NCBI GenBank assembly: GCA_021521415.1
Contig: JAIQDT010000001.1
Span: 8,742,001-8,806,000, forward strand
Source: Bidens hawaiensis
Lineage: Eukaryota; Streptophyta; Magnoliopsida; Asterales; Asteraceae
Direction: 5' to 3'
Length of the DNA stretch: 64,000 nucleotides
In this document: one piece after another, positions 35,445 to 46,658 of the stretch
Numbering within the stretch: the stretch's first letter is position 1
How the letters are laid out: every line of letters starts with the position of its first letter
The notes under the pieces: generated by a model
Seen by the model: only the letters and a program-made list of their open reading frames with translations
Databases searched by the model: none
Told to the model about the DNA's origin: nothing
Made by a program: the position numbers and the translations under genes

Positions 35445-38396
35445 TCAGGCATGTACACCGTGTCTCACACAAACTGAGACCACCCGTTGATATTTCTTTG
35501 CCTCATCTTTCCAAGCCGGAATATAGAAGATCTTCTTTTCATTGAGTACCTGCAAATCAGCTTGAGACAAGTTAACTAGGTGCATAGGATCATACACCCT
35601 TAAGATCTCCTGTTCATCTTGATCTTCCATCATAGCTTCAGCAGTCTGGCAATCTACATACCACCACTTCAGGTCTTTCATCACATCTTGAGGCATTGTC
35701 TTCATCGGAACCTCTTTTAGACATCGAATCGGTTTGTACTTCATCACCATCCAAGGCTTACCATCTGCTCGCAGCCCTCTTTCAGTATCTTCAATCAATT
35801 TCCCCTTCTGAGGCTTTAACAACTCAAACTTTTTCTCTTTAACCACCTCACTCCACACAATCTTACCGACCCAACTAGCAAACATATCCTCACTCCTATT
35901 AATCAACCTCAGACGAGCCAAATCTTTAACCTCACATTCAGGCAATGTGTTAAACAATCTCAGCTTCTTAGCAAAGTACTGAATTCCATCATATCTTTTA
36001 ACCACAAAAACCTTGAGTTGATCATCATACAACCAACATATAATACCTTTCTTTGATTCAACATACCCCTTAATATTGTAACTCCTTTTGAACATTGGAG
36101 CCACCTTCAGTTTCTTTGTCTTGTTAAACCAGTGAGCACACTCTTCCTTCCACCATGGCTATTCTTCCCACTCAGAATCCCCAACTCCACTATTATCTTG
36201 ACTTACCTGTTCCTGACCACCACTAGGAATATCATGTTCAATACTATCATTTGCTATCTCTCATTCCTCTAAACCACTATCAAACTCAATCTGTTCACTA
36301 ATCTTTTCAATCTCACTAAATGACAACACATCCTCAACCATATCATCCTCATCATCTACCACAACAGTATCACCACCTGCACTGCCAGATGGAGCTGTAG
36401 ACTCCCCCTGAGATGTGGAAGCCCCAAGAGTTTGTTCAGTTCTTGACAACTCACCACCTGCATCTTTCGATGCATTGGGATAATCATGTATGTCCTCTCT
36501 CCCCTTCGTTCTCATTTCATCACCTTTGCAATTACTCTACCCATAAGATGCTAAGACCTGCTTTAAAGCATCAAAAAGTTTACCATGTTCAATAAGGAGA
36601 GACGATTGAATTTGATTTTCAGCCACTAGACGTTGAATAGCGTGCGTCTGAATGAGATTAATTCTTGATTGCTCAGCTACTACACGTTCTAGGGCCGATA
36701 TACGCTCTGAATCGGACAACGAATTATCAAAGGTAAACGACATGTGAGAAATGTCCTAAGCATATGGCGGAGGGATACCCAAGGTTACTGGAATCTCTGA
36801 TGAAGATGAAATAGTAAATGGAGGAGGAATTGTAACCAAGGACCCAACAGTTACCACCACAGTAGATTCAACAAACATGGCCACCACTTCAGTTGGAGTA
36901 ACAGTACGTTGTGGTAAGGTAAAAATCTCTGGCACCGACATTTCAACTGTAGATGGTACAATAGACGGTGCTGACAAAGCCACCGTGGGTTCACTAGACG
37001 TCACTGTTAAGGGTGCAGACGAGGATGGTATGAATTTTGACATACCAGATAACTGTGAAGGAGAAAATCGAACAACGCTCGAGCTTTTACCAGCCCTAGC
37101 CTTTTTGGATTTACGGACTAAAGCATACAACTCTTTCTCATAATCCGAGTCACTGTCATCATCATAATGTTTCTTTCGTTTCCCCAGTACCCTTTCTTGA
37201 GTGGCAAGAACCCGCTGAGCCTCATCAGCCTCATCTGTGGAGGAATTAGATAAAGTTTCTTCAGAGTCCTTGACTGATGGTATTGACCGTCCCACAGAAG
37301 TAGCAACTAAAGGAACCTGAACCCCAGGCACATCAACCAACGAAGCTAGAACTTCAGAAGCACCGACCGATGACATACCAAATATCCCTTGTGTTCCAAA
37401 AGCAACATCAAGATCTACTTCCTCGGTGACGGACATAATAGGAGCATCTACAGGAACATCATGAACTGGAGCAACTTGGGCTTGGGCATCTTGAATCACA
37501 GGAGGTGGTTGTATGATCTCAACATGTGGTTGAACCGGATCAGCAAATCCATTATTTGTTGGAGCAACGTATGCTGGATTCACAAAGAACCCAAATAAAG
37601 CTGTGTGCCTCGGGCGATGGTCAACATTACTTTGTGCGCTAGATGTCCGTCACTGAGAAAAAATCCTCTTGTTCACACTTTCCACAAAAGAAATAGGACG
37701 AAGTTGTTGAAGATTCGGAGCTACGTGATTAAGAATCATCTGTAGAAACCTAGGATACATTAAGAAACGTTCCTGAGCCAAGGCCCTCCGTTGACGATCA
37801 ATCTCATAGAACACCATTTGACTGAAGCTAAATGGTTTATTATATGTCAACGCGGTTATAACAGACTGCATTGTCGCACCCATACCATTGGAGCCAACTT
37901 TGATACCAGACATGCAAACGATCAATACATGCATCAAGAAACTCCATTGGTCTAGCAAAAACCCCTTTCGGCGTTGAAAGTTTTCCAACGGACCAGAGTA
38001 ACCTATGCGAAGAAAAGCCCCGTTTCTAACCCATGGAAAATCCGTAGGATCCTGAGTAGTTCCAATTCCGAACTGTAAAGCTTCACGTATCTGATTAGCT
38101 GAAAACTGTACCACTTGTCGATTGATGGTAGCACGCATAAACGGAGGTTCCACGCGACAATCATACTCAACCGTTCTCCAAAAGTCTTAAATATTCGGCA
38201 GGAATATCGGCAGAGTTGTGGTGATAGCATGAAAGATCCGCGAGCATATGAGAAATGTGATAATCTTTGCATAATCCTCAGTTCCACGAGTATCCGGGTC
38301 TAAGGTGACATACATGTTGTGACCCGGAAAGAATTGCCTCTTGTCTCCGTCTTCTCCATCATCACTTGTGCCACCGGCGCCCGCAACCTCAGCCAT
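35445..38396 (-). pseudogene. Extra (env-like position) ORF downstream of pol
   Basis: Minus-strand pieces 38187-38396, 37650-38153, 36756-37583, 36537-36743, 36261-36515 and 35445-36104 form one interrupted frame of about 950 codons. The start is MAEVAGAGGTSDDGEDGDK. The first 230 residues resemble the globular domain found after pol in Asteraceae copia elements (a WSFLMHVLIVCMSG block, then SFSQMVFYEI and FLMYPRFLQMIL). Next come a Pro/Ser/Thr/Val-rich region, a basic GKRKKH with an acidic DDDSDSDYEKE neighbour, a probable coil (SERISALERVVAEQSRINLI), an acidic DDEDDMVED, and a C-terminal domain with CWLYDDQLKVFVVKRYDG. Stops lie at the joins, several in W-like contexts (for example near 37651). 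No signal peptide or clear membrane span was seen, so 'envelope' describes position only. Function is unknown. Confidence 0.75.
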
Positions 38397-38399
38397 ATC

Positions 38400-38960
38400 T
38401 GCACAACAAACGAGTTAAGTTAGAAGAATGCATAAGCATCTGGTAACTTCGCCTAGCATGTAACTCACGAAGTTAAGTTCAAAGACTGTGAGGGCAGCGA
38501 AGTTAATGTCCAAGCGAAGTTAACAATAACTTACATGTCTGGTAACTTCGCTACATGAACAGTTCAGATTTCTAAATCCTTATCTGTTGCAAACAAAAAC
38601 GATCAGAGGACCAACTCAGTTTATGCAAGATCTGATTAAAACCATTGAACACCCAAATACACAACTAGATTAACAACGAGATAGTATTAAAGACTTTTAG
38701 AGATATTCAATAAAATTAATAAAAACGGACTCTATAGGAAGGGTTAACAAACATTGATAACAAATTATGAATCGTTATGAGTTAGTAGACCTTATACACA
38801 GAGCAAAAGCAGATTTGGTGTAGGTTGATTCAGAAGATAAGTTCACCGAGGGTTTAAGAAGGTTTGTTTGACCATTGAGAGGTTTATATACTTTCAGAAA
38901 ACCCTGGGAGACCAAGTTAGTGTAACTTCGCCGGCACACACAACTTCGCCATTAGAGAAG
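38400..38960 (-). promoter_or_regulatory. Leader of the extra ORF with AACTTCGC/GCGAAGTT motifs
   Basis: Between pol and the extra ORF, AACTTCGC or its complement occurs near 38445, 38483 (partial), 38509, 38523, 38545, 38926 and 38945. The motif therefore recurs outside the LTR but still in noncoding parts of the element. Confidence 0.6.
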
Positions 38961-40258
38961 TTAATGTATGTTTATTATGTTAAAAACAAAGATCAAGAGC
39001 GACTAACACGTGAATTAAAAGAAAAAGTTCGCCAGAAAAATAAAATAAAGAAAATTGAGGTAGGCGGGATCAAATTTCAGTCTTTTAGAGCACCCAGCGC
39101 GTTTATGAAAACATCCGAACAAGAATCATATTGATTAAGGAGCTGTCACAAGGATTCATGTTCAACGTTATTATGACATAGAGAAACAGGTTGAAAGCAG
39201 GTACATGAAACTTAGCATGGTTTTCATTGCTTCCGTGATACGAGTTAGGTTCAATTAGGCACATAATTTAGATGGACATCACTTATGGACCTGTGATGCC
39301 TCATATCTATTCTCAAGGCGTATTTGGCTTTCCCCAGGTCACCTCGATTTGACTTCGACCCGTAGTGCTTGATCAATAGATGTACATGAGATTCGGCTAT
39401 ACAAGCCTTTCATTAAGTGCGTACAAGACTCATTTAAGTGCCTCATCCTTGCAGTATTAGGCTTTTGAATTTCAAAGGCAACAACGTCATTCATTAATTA
39501 ATTAATTTTTTTTATAATAACACCTGCAAGTCCCGAATCTGGATCACTGCAGTAAGATAACACAATACTTGTGGTGATCAAGACACTAACGGGCTCGTGT
39601 ATGACTGGGTAATCACTTTTTTGCCTTTCATTCGGAGAGATGTATGTGGAGACATGAACATTTCTTCAAAATGACTCCCCACAGTAAATCTAGCAGATTT
39701 AGTTTGTATCACTTCAACTTTTACGCACCATTAAAGCTACCATGCCAAACAATGACTGTTCTAAAGCCTTTTAAGCTTAATAACTTCACCCGTTAGGTAC
39801 ACAAAATCAATTTATCTATCATTTTTCAAAGGTTGAATCAATTTCAATTCAAAAACCAACTTTGAAGCTTCTTGAGAAGCTATAGACTGAATGATTATAT
39901 CACTTCCCAGAGAAAATAGAAAAACATTTTAAATTCAATCGCCCCGGTTACTTCTTAGTTCCTAGGTAAATGGCTGTCTTGTAAGTCCAGTTGGTTAACA
40001 GGACCAAACACATATAAATATGTGTCCCTCAAACTTAGAGCTACCGACATAGTTTTCAGCGAAGGAACAAAAACAAATCACAATCACCCTAGATGCTTTC
40101 AGTTTGCATGTGAATGGCTATCCTGTTAAATCTACAAGTAGATTAGAGGACCAAACATATAGAAGTATATGTCCTTTAAACTTGAGCAGCTGACATAATT
40201 CTCAGTGAGAGTGAAGTTTTTTTTAAGAACGAGAAAACAAGAAAATAGGACACGGTTA
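38961..40258 (-). other. Noncoding spacer between RNase H and extra ORF
   Basis: No credible frame was found. A diverged direct duplication of about 143 bp is present: AATGGCTGTCTTGTAA... (39969) and AATGGCTATCCTGTTAA... (40112), each continuing GGACCAAACA...TATGTCC and ACATA(G/A)TT(T/C)TCAG. An AC/T-rich TTAATTAATTAATT string lies near 39496. Confidence 0.6.
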
Positions 40259-40870
40259 CTAGGGATTGATCATCCCATTTAGCTCAATAAGGTTTTGAAA
40301 ACGAGACCGGTCAAACGCTTTTGTAAAAAGATCGGCAAAATTATCCAGAGAATCAACCTTCTCAAGCACAATTAATTTCTTCTCAGCACAATCCCGTATA
40401 AAATGCTGACGAATGTCAATGTGTTTAGTTTTACTGTGTTTTACGGGATTGTTAGTTGCTGAGATAGCAGCAGTATTATTGATGCAAATGGGAGTGTGAG
40501 TGAAATTCAGAACATAATCTCGCATCTATTGTTGTATCCACAAAACCTGGGAGCAGCAGTTGGATGTGCTATATATTCTGCTTCACACGTGGATATTGCT
40601 ACTGAGGTTTGCTTTTAGCATTGCCACGACACCAGTCGCCCTCCAAGAAACTGACATCCACCGGTAGTTGACTTCCTGTTCTGGTTACAACCTCCATAGT
40701 TAGAGTCAGTGTATGCTACAAGATCCAAATCTCCTCCCTTTGGATACCAGAGACCCAGATTAGGTTTTCCCTTGAGATACCGAAGTATTCTCTTTACGCC
40801 CTTCATGTGAGACTCCTTTGGATTTTCCTGAAAACGTGCACAAATACAAACTGCAAACATAATGTCAGGT
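40259..40870 (-). pseudogene. RNase H, 12-kb copia
   Basis: The minus strand has two pieces. 40615-40860 contains the VKRILRYLKGKPNLGLWYPK and LVAYTDSNYGGC blocks. 40259-40525 contains NNPVKHSKTKHIDIRQHFIR, the end of copia RNase H, terminating at 40259. Stops between them (40526-40614) and a frameshift near 40860 relative to RT disable it. It would remove the RNA strand during reverse transcription. Confidence 0.88.
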
Positions 40871-41690
40871 CTAGAAGCGTTAAATACATTAAAGAACCTA
40901 TTATTGCACGGTATTGAGTGGGATCCACATCTTCATCACTGTCAGAGTCAGGACCCAATTTGTGGTTGACACATATTGGAGTATCATATGGAGTACTTTC
41001 TTCCATCTTAAATCGTTTGAGCACATCGTGAACATATTTAGTTTGATGAATAAACATTCCATCCTTCTTCTGATCTACCTGTAAACCCAAAAAGAAAGTT
41101 AATTCACCCATGGCGCTCATCTCAATTCTTTTCTTCATGACCGCTTCAAATTCCTGACGCATAGAAATCTTTGAGGCCCCGAAGATGATATCGTCCACAT
41201 AGACCTGAACGAGAAGAAATTCCTTCCCGTTCCACTTCACAAACAATGTACTGTCAATCTTTCCTCTCACAAATCCATTTTCCAGCAGGTAATCAGATAA
41301 AGTTACGTACCAAGCTCGTGAAGCTTGATGTAGACCATATAATGTTTTACTGAGCTTGTACACATGATCTGGAAAGTCTGGATCAGGAAAGCCTGGAGGT
41401 TGCTCGACGTATACCACTTCATCGACCTTGCCATTTAGAAATGCACTCTTAACATCTAGCTGCAACACTTTTATCTCTTTGTGAGCCGCGAAGGCCAAGA
41501 AAAGTCGAATTGCCTCCAGTCTTGCCACAGGAGCGAACACCTCATTGTAGTCAATCCCTTCTTATTGATTAAATCCCTTGACTACCAATCTCGCCTTGTT
41601 CCTGATGATTACCCCTTTCTCATCTCTCTTGCATTTGAATACCCACTTCGTACCAATTGCATGCACATCTCGTGTCTTTTCAACCAACTA
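40803..41690 (-). pseudogene. Reverse transcriptase (RVT_2), 12-kb copia
   Basis: The 245-codon minus-strand frame (41540-40803) shows EVFAPVARLEAIRLFLAFAA just upstream and at its start, then VKSAFLNGKVDEVVYVEQPP, LYGLHQASRAWY and the catalytic YVDDIIFGA (41201-41175). Upstream coding continues in frame to about 41690 but is cut by TAG after a W (near 41687) and TAA near 41563, both where Gln is expected, consistent with C-to-T changes. The frame shifts after GSLMYL near 40880. Confidence 0.92.
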
Positions 41691-42239
41691 CCATACCTCC
41701 ATTTTGTTAAACTGAGCTAATTCTTCTTGCATGGCTTCGACCCATGAGCTATCCTTCAATGCCATCTGATAGTTCTTTGGTTCTATTTGACTGATAAAGC
41801 AGGCATACAAGAATTCATTCATAATACCAGTGTCTTTAATGCTCGCATACACACATGTATTTTCTTCCAAGCTACTTCTGGTTCGCACTCCATCGGAAGG
41901 ATTACCAATCACATTCTCCAAGGGATGATTCTTGTGGATTCTGGTGGTTTGGACAGGAGCAACTTCCAAGTCTTCACTTAGATTAGGATTGAGTTCATCT
42001 GAATTATGTTGAGTGTGAAATGGATTTATGAAGTCATCACCACTTGATACAGTAGGTGTTTCAACAGCACCTGACACGTTAGATTGTTTATCATTAAACT
42101 TTGGACGATGCATGATGGCCTCATCTTCATCAATTAGCATCTGAGTGGCCATCCTTTCTTCTATATCTGCAAATTCAATAGATGGTAAATTAAAAGACTT
42201 AAACAATTTATCATAATTAAAAGCCTCCTCTGGTCCCAT
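41688..42239 (-). pseudogene. Integrase-RT linker region, 12-kb copia
   Basis: The 183-codon frame spans the low-complexity linker (Asp/Glu/Ser-rich) and the conserved copia RT entry (NHPLENVIGNPSDGVRTRS, FLYACFISQIEPKNY, SWVEAMQEELAQFNKMEVW). It is cut at a TAG directly after the final W, where the RT entry should continue. Confidence 0.85.
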
Positions 42240-42260
42240 GCTAGGCTCAACCTTATTGTT

Positions 42261-43172
42261 TCAGACCACATCAACCTTATTGTTCGATAAATTAAAGACT
42301 CTTCTGTTGGGAGATCCAACCACGTAGCCAACAAGAATACCTTCGTCAGCTTTCTCACCAAATTTTGAATTAGTGTTTAAGATCGAACATGGGGACCCAA
42401 AAGGTTCAATACCTTTCAGATTAGGCTTTCGACCACGCATTAATTCATAAATGGTTTTGTTTAATCTTTTAATAGTCAAAACACGATTAAGGATATAGCA
42501 TGCTATGGCGACAGCCTCAGCCCAGAACACCACGGGAAATTTAGCATATGCCAGAATAGTCCTGGCGCCCTCGATTAGAGGTCTATTCTTCCTTTCAGCC
42601 ACTCCATTCTGTTGTGGAGTATACAGTGCGCTAACCTGATGCTCTATCCCTTTCTGCAGACAAAACATCTCCATTTGATAGTTCTTGAACTCTGTGCCGT
42701 TATCGCTTCTGATGAACTTTACTTTTCCACCGAGTATGTTTTCCACTTTGGTAATCAGATTAATCACCAACTGCACTGTTTCATCTTTAGCTTTCAGAAA
42801 ATTCACCCACGATTATCGCGAGAAGTCATCACTCAAAACCAAGCAATAGGACGTTCCACCCAAGCTTTTGACGTTTATAGGACAAAATAGATCCATGTGA
42901 AGCAAATCCAGAGGTGTGACAATTGAGTTAATCAGCTTGGAGTGATGTGGTATCTTGTGTTGCTTTCCTTTTTTGCATGACAGACATTGATCTTCAAAGT
43001 TGAAATTCTTCAATGGAACCCCAAGTACCAAACCATTCTTGACTATGTAATTCATTTTACGTAGATGGATATGTCCCATTCTCCGGTGCCACAATTCTGA
43101 CTCAGACTCTGTTGCTTTAGACAAAAGGCATGATTCTTCTGTCGCCATCTTAGTGGACCTCATGTTCATCAC
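42261..43172 (-). pseudogene. Integrase, 12-kb copia
   Basis: The first piece (43172-42813) has the HHCC zinc domain (LWHRRMGHIH...CLSCKKGKQHK) and the first catalytic Asp (LLHMDLF). The second (42806-42261) has SDNGTEFKN with the second Asp and PQQNGVAERKN with the Glu. They are separated by a TAA at about 42812 where SR is followed by SW, so a tyrosine codon was probably lost. Integrase would join cDNA ends to host DNA. The first piece overlaps the end of the protease region. Confidence 0.92.
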
Positions 43173-43209
43173 ATATGTATTATTCTCTTGGAGCTTTCAT
43201 GACAACCCA

Positions 43210-43520
43210 GCTTTCAGGGATCTTGAAACCAGGATAGCACGAGTGCTTCGTCCTTTGTAAAATGCACGGTGTATTCTTCGTCACAAATTTGCGAGACACT
43301 TAGAAGATTGTGCTTCAACTCTTCCACAAAATTAACCTTCTCCAACTTGATCCTTCCATTAGTAACAGTACCGATTCCAGAAATTTTTCCTCCACTTTCT
43401 CCTGCAAAACTAACTCTTCCTCCCTATACAACTTTCAATCACGTAACAATTTCTTGTTACCTGTCATGTACCGGGAACAGCCACTGTCGACAACCCACAT
43501 GTTGTTCACAGTCCTATCCG
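43210..43520 (-). pseudogene. Aspartic protease, 12-kb copia
   Basis: The minus strand reads MWVVDSGCSRYMTG, the copia protease active site (DSG at 43498-43490). The rest of the domain follows but changes frame at least twice before the integrase (near 43430 and 43200). No single frame covers it. It would process the polyprotein. Confidence 0.8.
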
Positions 43521-43535
43521 ACTGCTCCTACATAG

Positions 43536-44860
43536 TTAAAGAGACGAGTTAAAAGCGGGGGACCCAAGACCTTCTGGTCTTGGGTTGGTCAAACCTATTA
43601 ACCGGCATCCAACTCGTTGGTTGCCTAAAGTTCCTTTAAGGAAAGTTGCCATTTGATTTGACAGGACGATTTCTAAAGAAACAATTATGAGATCAGCCAA
43701 ACATTTTTGGGTTTCTAGCATTAAAAGTATCGAATGATTCAAAATTACGCATTCTATGATTTACCGAGAAAAAACGAGGTTGATTTCTTTGAAATCTTGG
43801 ATTTGCCCAATGCTTACTGTTAGTAGATTTGACATTTTTATCAATACTAGTTTTTGATTTCATTTTATTCTTAGTTTTGGTTGGCCTCACAACCTTAGAT
43901 TTCTTTCTTTTCATGGGACAAGTACTGACAACATGTCCTTTGTTGTGACATTTAAAACAACCTTTGTACGAATTCTTTGTGTTCATCTGAAAATTCTTTT
44001 CAGAAGTAATCGCAGAAGATGAGGTTGGTACACTGATGTTTTGTTTCACATAGGGGGGGGGGGGGACAAATGGATTTAAAGAGGATTTTTTTTTTTACTG
44101 AAAGTATCATTCTCCCCCCCTTTTTAATAACACAACTTCATCATCCACTTTACTAGAGTCGGCAGACTTGCTAGAATTTGAAACTTGACTTGTGACTGGA
44201 GAATTTGCCTAAACCGATTCGTTAATATCCTTATCAACTTTCTCATGATAGGTAACATTAACGTCGGTATTGCTTGTTTGAACCTTAACGGGTACATTGC
44301 TGAATTTTATGTTACCTGTTACAGTCCGATTAGTTTCAACACATGCAGATGGCTGAGTACAAGGATTATAAGTATAATTATTATTAAAAGGTGGTGCAAC
44401 TTCTGTGAATCCAATCCCCTCTTTATTGATAGGGGAACGTTGAACACTTAAGACATGATTAAGCATCATGGAGGAGTTCCTAAATTGTTCAAGTTTTCTG
44501 TTTAGTTCCACCACTTTTACTTGATAATCAGCTATCTGTTTATTCTTTTAAGTTATAAGTTTGGTCTTTTCTTCCGCTACTTCATAACTTAGATCAATTA
44601 CTTGTATTTTTTCAGCTAGTGTGGCCTAAGGCATCTTATGTCTTTTTCACCAGCTTTTATTTTTATGCTATAACTATTTTCTTTTTGTTTAGAATAGTGG
44701 TGTTCTTCTTTTAATCTTTTTAATTCTTTTTCCAAACTTACATACTGATCAGTTAAAGCATTCAATTGTTCAGACAGTTTCTCACATTGTTCACACTGAG
44801 ATTCAGAACATACCTCTGAGAGCTGATTAATCACTTCAACCATGCATGCCTGATCCTCCA
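43536..44860 (-). pseudogene. Gag C-terminal part with coil and second zinc knuckle
   Basis: 44861-44616 is a Glu/Lys/Leu-rich coiled-coil segment (SVCSESQCEQCEKLSEQL-type spacing, then VSLEKELKRLKEE). 44514-44209 is low complexity. 44049-43693 holds a CCHC knuckle CFKCHNKGHVVSTC followed by a Lys-rich tail (PMKRKKSK). A poly-G run (44054-44064) and a poly-T run (44087-44096) sit between the pieces, where the frames break. Gag would package element RNA. A second knuckle far downstream of the first is typical of long SIRE-type Gag proteins. Confidence 0.75.
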
Positions 44861-44861
44861 C

Positions 44862-45173
44862 TTATTCCTTTTCACATCCTCCAGTCACAATATTCACCAA
44901 CTTAGCTTGTTCAATTACTTCCTCCACTTGGATATTCCAATTATATCCTCCATCCTGTTGAGATACCATGGCTCTTGTCTCAGCATCATTTTCATGAGTA
45001 GGTTTATTCCGACTCCTTTCAACTCTTTCATTTGTGAATTCTCTTGCAAAATGCCCATTCTGTTGACAATTGTAACAACGAACTTTTGACTTATCAAACC
45101 CCGGTCTCTCTCCCACGAACTTTCTTCCTGTCTTCTTCATAAAACTTTTCACCCTTCTTACTATCATAGCCAT
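44862..45173 (-). pseudogene. Gag segment with damaged CCHC zinc knuckle
   Basis: The frame contains CYNCQQNGHFAREF (around 45079-45038), where the CX2CX4HX4C pattern needs a final Cys but Phe (TTC) is present. This is a missense loss of a zinc ligand. The knuckle follows a basic region (VRRVKSFMKKTGRKF). Confidence 0.85.
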
Positions 45174-45176
45174 TTG

Positions 45177-46235
45177 CTACTGCAGATCCATCTTTTCCAT
45201 ATCATCAGCATCTATCTGATCATAATCCTCATATAGGGTTGCAGGGTCAACTATCCTTCCTTTGATGTAGTTCTCATACGAAGCAATGAAAGACGCATAA
45301 AGTGTAAATTGTTGTTCTGCACATTTTACACTTATAGGCATTTTTGAGTAATTTACATTTGAAGAACTTGCTAAAGAGTTACCAACTGTAGAGTGAGGTT
45401 TTGAGGAGGTACTTCCACTAGCAACAAAGCATATATCTCCATCCATATTCATCACCACATGACCATCTTGAGTAGAGTTTGTTTCTACACCTAAGTAATA
45501 AGCACCTGATTCTGTTTTCGAGCTTGAGTGTGGAGAGCCTTTTGCACCATACATTCCCGGATCCTGAACCTGATCAGTAGGCGTCTCTTTTCTTACCATT
45601 TTAAGCTCATAATTACGTAACTTTTTGACCACCTTTTCCAAGTCAAAGCTTTCAAACTCTTTATCTTCTCGCATTAAAACTGTATACATCTCCTATTCCA
45701 CAATCTCACTCTCAGTATACTCTATGGAGTAATTATTCAACTCGGTCATCAAGTGATAGTATCTTGTGATGATGTTATCAAGTGATTCATTTTTAAAGTA
45801 CTTGAACACCGAGAATTGAGTATTCAACAATTTTGTCTTTGAGTTTTGAATTCTGACGTTTCCTTCATAACTGTTTTATAATGATTCCCACAATTCTCTA
45901 GCGGACTTGTACTTTCTAAACGTGTGTAGAATCTCTTGAGGCAATGCCATAGTTATAGCGGTTATTGCTTTACTTTCTGCTTCATACATCTTCTTCTCAT
46001 CATCCTCCATCTTATTATATTTCTTTAGTTGCTCACGACCTTCAATCTCAGTTGTTGGAGGAATATAGCCATCCTGAATACATACCCACATATTTGCATC
46101 TTGGTATTTCACGTACTACTCAAACCTGTCTTTTCAAGCAAAACAATCAGTGCTTTTAAGTAATTTTGGAGCTTTAGTTGCCGACCCAGCTTCTACCTCC
46201 ATCTTTACCAGTTCAGTGATGTTTATTGAAGTCAT
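45177..46235 (-). pseudogene. Gag N-terminal and capsid region, 12-kb copia
   Basis: An ATG at 46235 (minus) starts MTSINITELVKMEVEAGS. The frame is hit by TGA (46136-46134) and TAG (46118-46116), where W is expected in this family, then continues as 46112-45876 (DANMWVCIQDGYIPPTTE, ITAITMALPQEI, SARELWESL), a copia Gag of the UBN2 type. After a TAA it resumes through 45689-45177 (DLEKVVKKLRNYELKM). Capsid would assemble the virus-like particle. Confidence 0.85.
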
Positions 46236-46644
46236 CTTGAATCGGAACGAGGGCAAAAATTGAAACAAAGTTAATTAAGTTTACAGATAGTGGCGAATTT
46301 TTTAGATAACTTCGCTTTAGGGCGAAGTTAGAGTGAATTTTGGTTAACTTTGCTAACTATTAACTTTTCCAAATAACTTCGCTGGAGCACAACTTCGCCA
46401 ATACACAACTTCGCTCCTTATATGTTCGCCAAAACCTTAACGACGTGTGACGACAACTTCGCTTATTTCAGAATATGATTTTGAGGCTGTGACTTTGAGT
46501 TTGGAAGGTTTAATGACACGAGGACGCGCGAAGAGGGTTGTATTGTAGAGGAAAGGACAAAACGAACGGTGTTATACATGAAACTATTTCGCGAAAAGTC
46601 AAGCGGAACGATTTAACACTCGTGTGATAATCCCGAACCAAAAA
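46236..46644 (-). promoter_or_regulatory. Untranslated leader with AACTTCGC/GCGAAGTT motifs
   Basis: Between the primer-binding site and the gag ATG, AACTTCGC occurs near 46310, 46375, 46390, 46405 and 46455, and GCGAAGTT near 46321, with decayed copies between. On the element's coding strand most read GCGAAGTT. Confidence 0.7.
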
Positions 46645-46656
46645 CTTCTGATACCA
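46645..46656 (-). promoter_or_regulatory. Primer-binding site, 12-kb copia
   Basis: The minus strand reads TGGTATCAGAAG two bases inside the 5' LTR, complementary to the initiator methionine tRNA 3' end with few mismatches. Confidence 0.85.
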
Positions 46657-46658
46657 AT

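Noticed and set aside
36877..37143. Plus-strand ORF of 88 codons
   Set aside because: It is antisense to the Pro/Ser/Thr/Val-rich part of the copia extra ORF.
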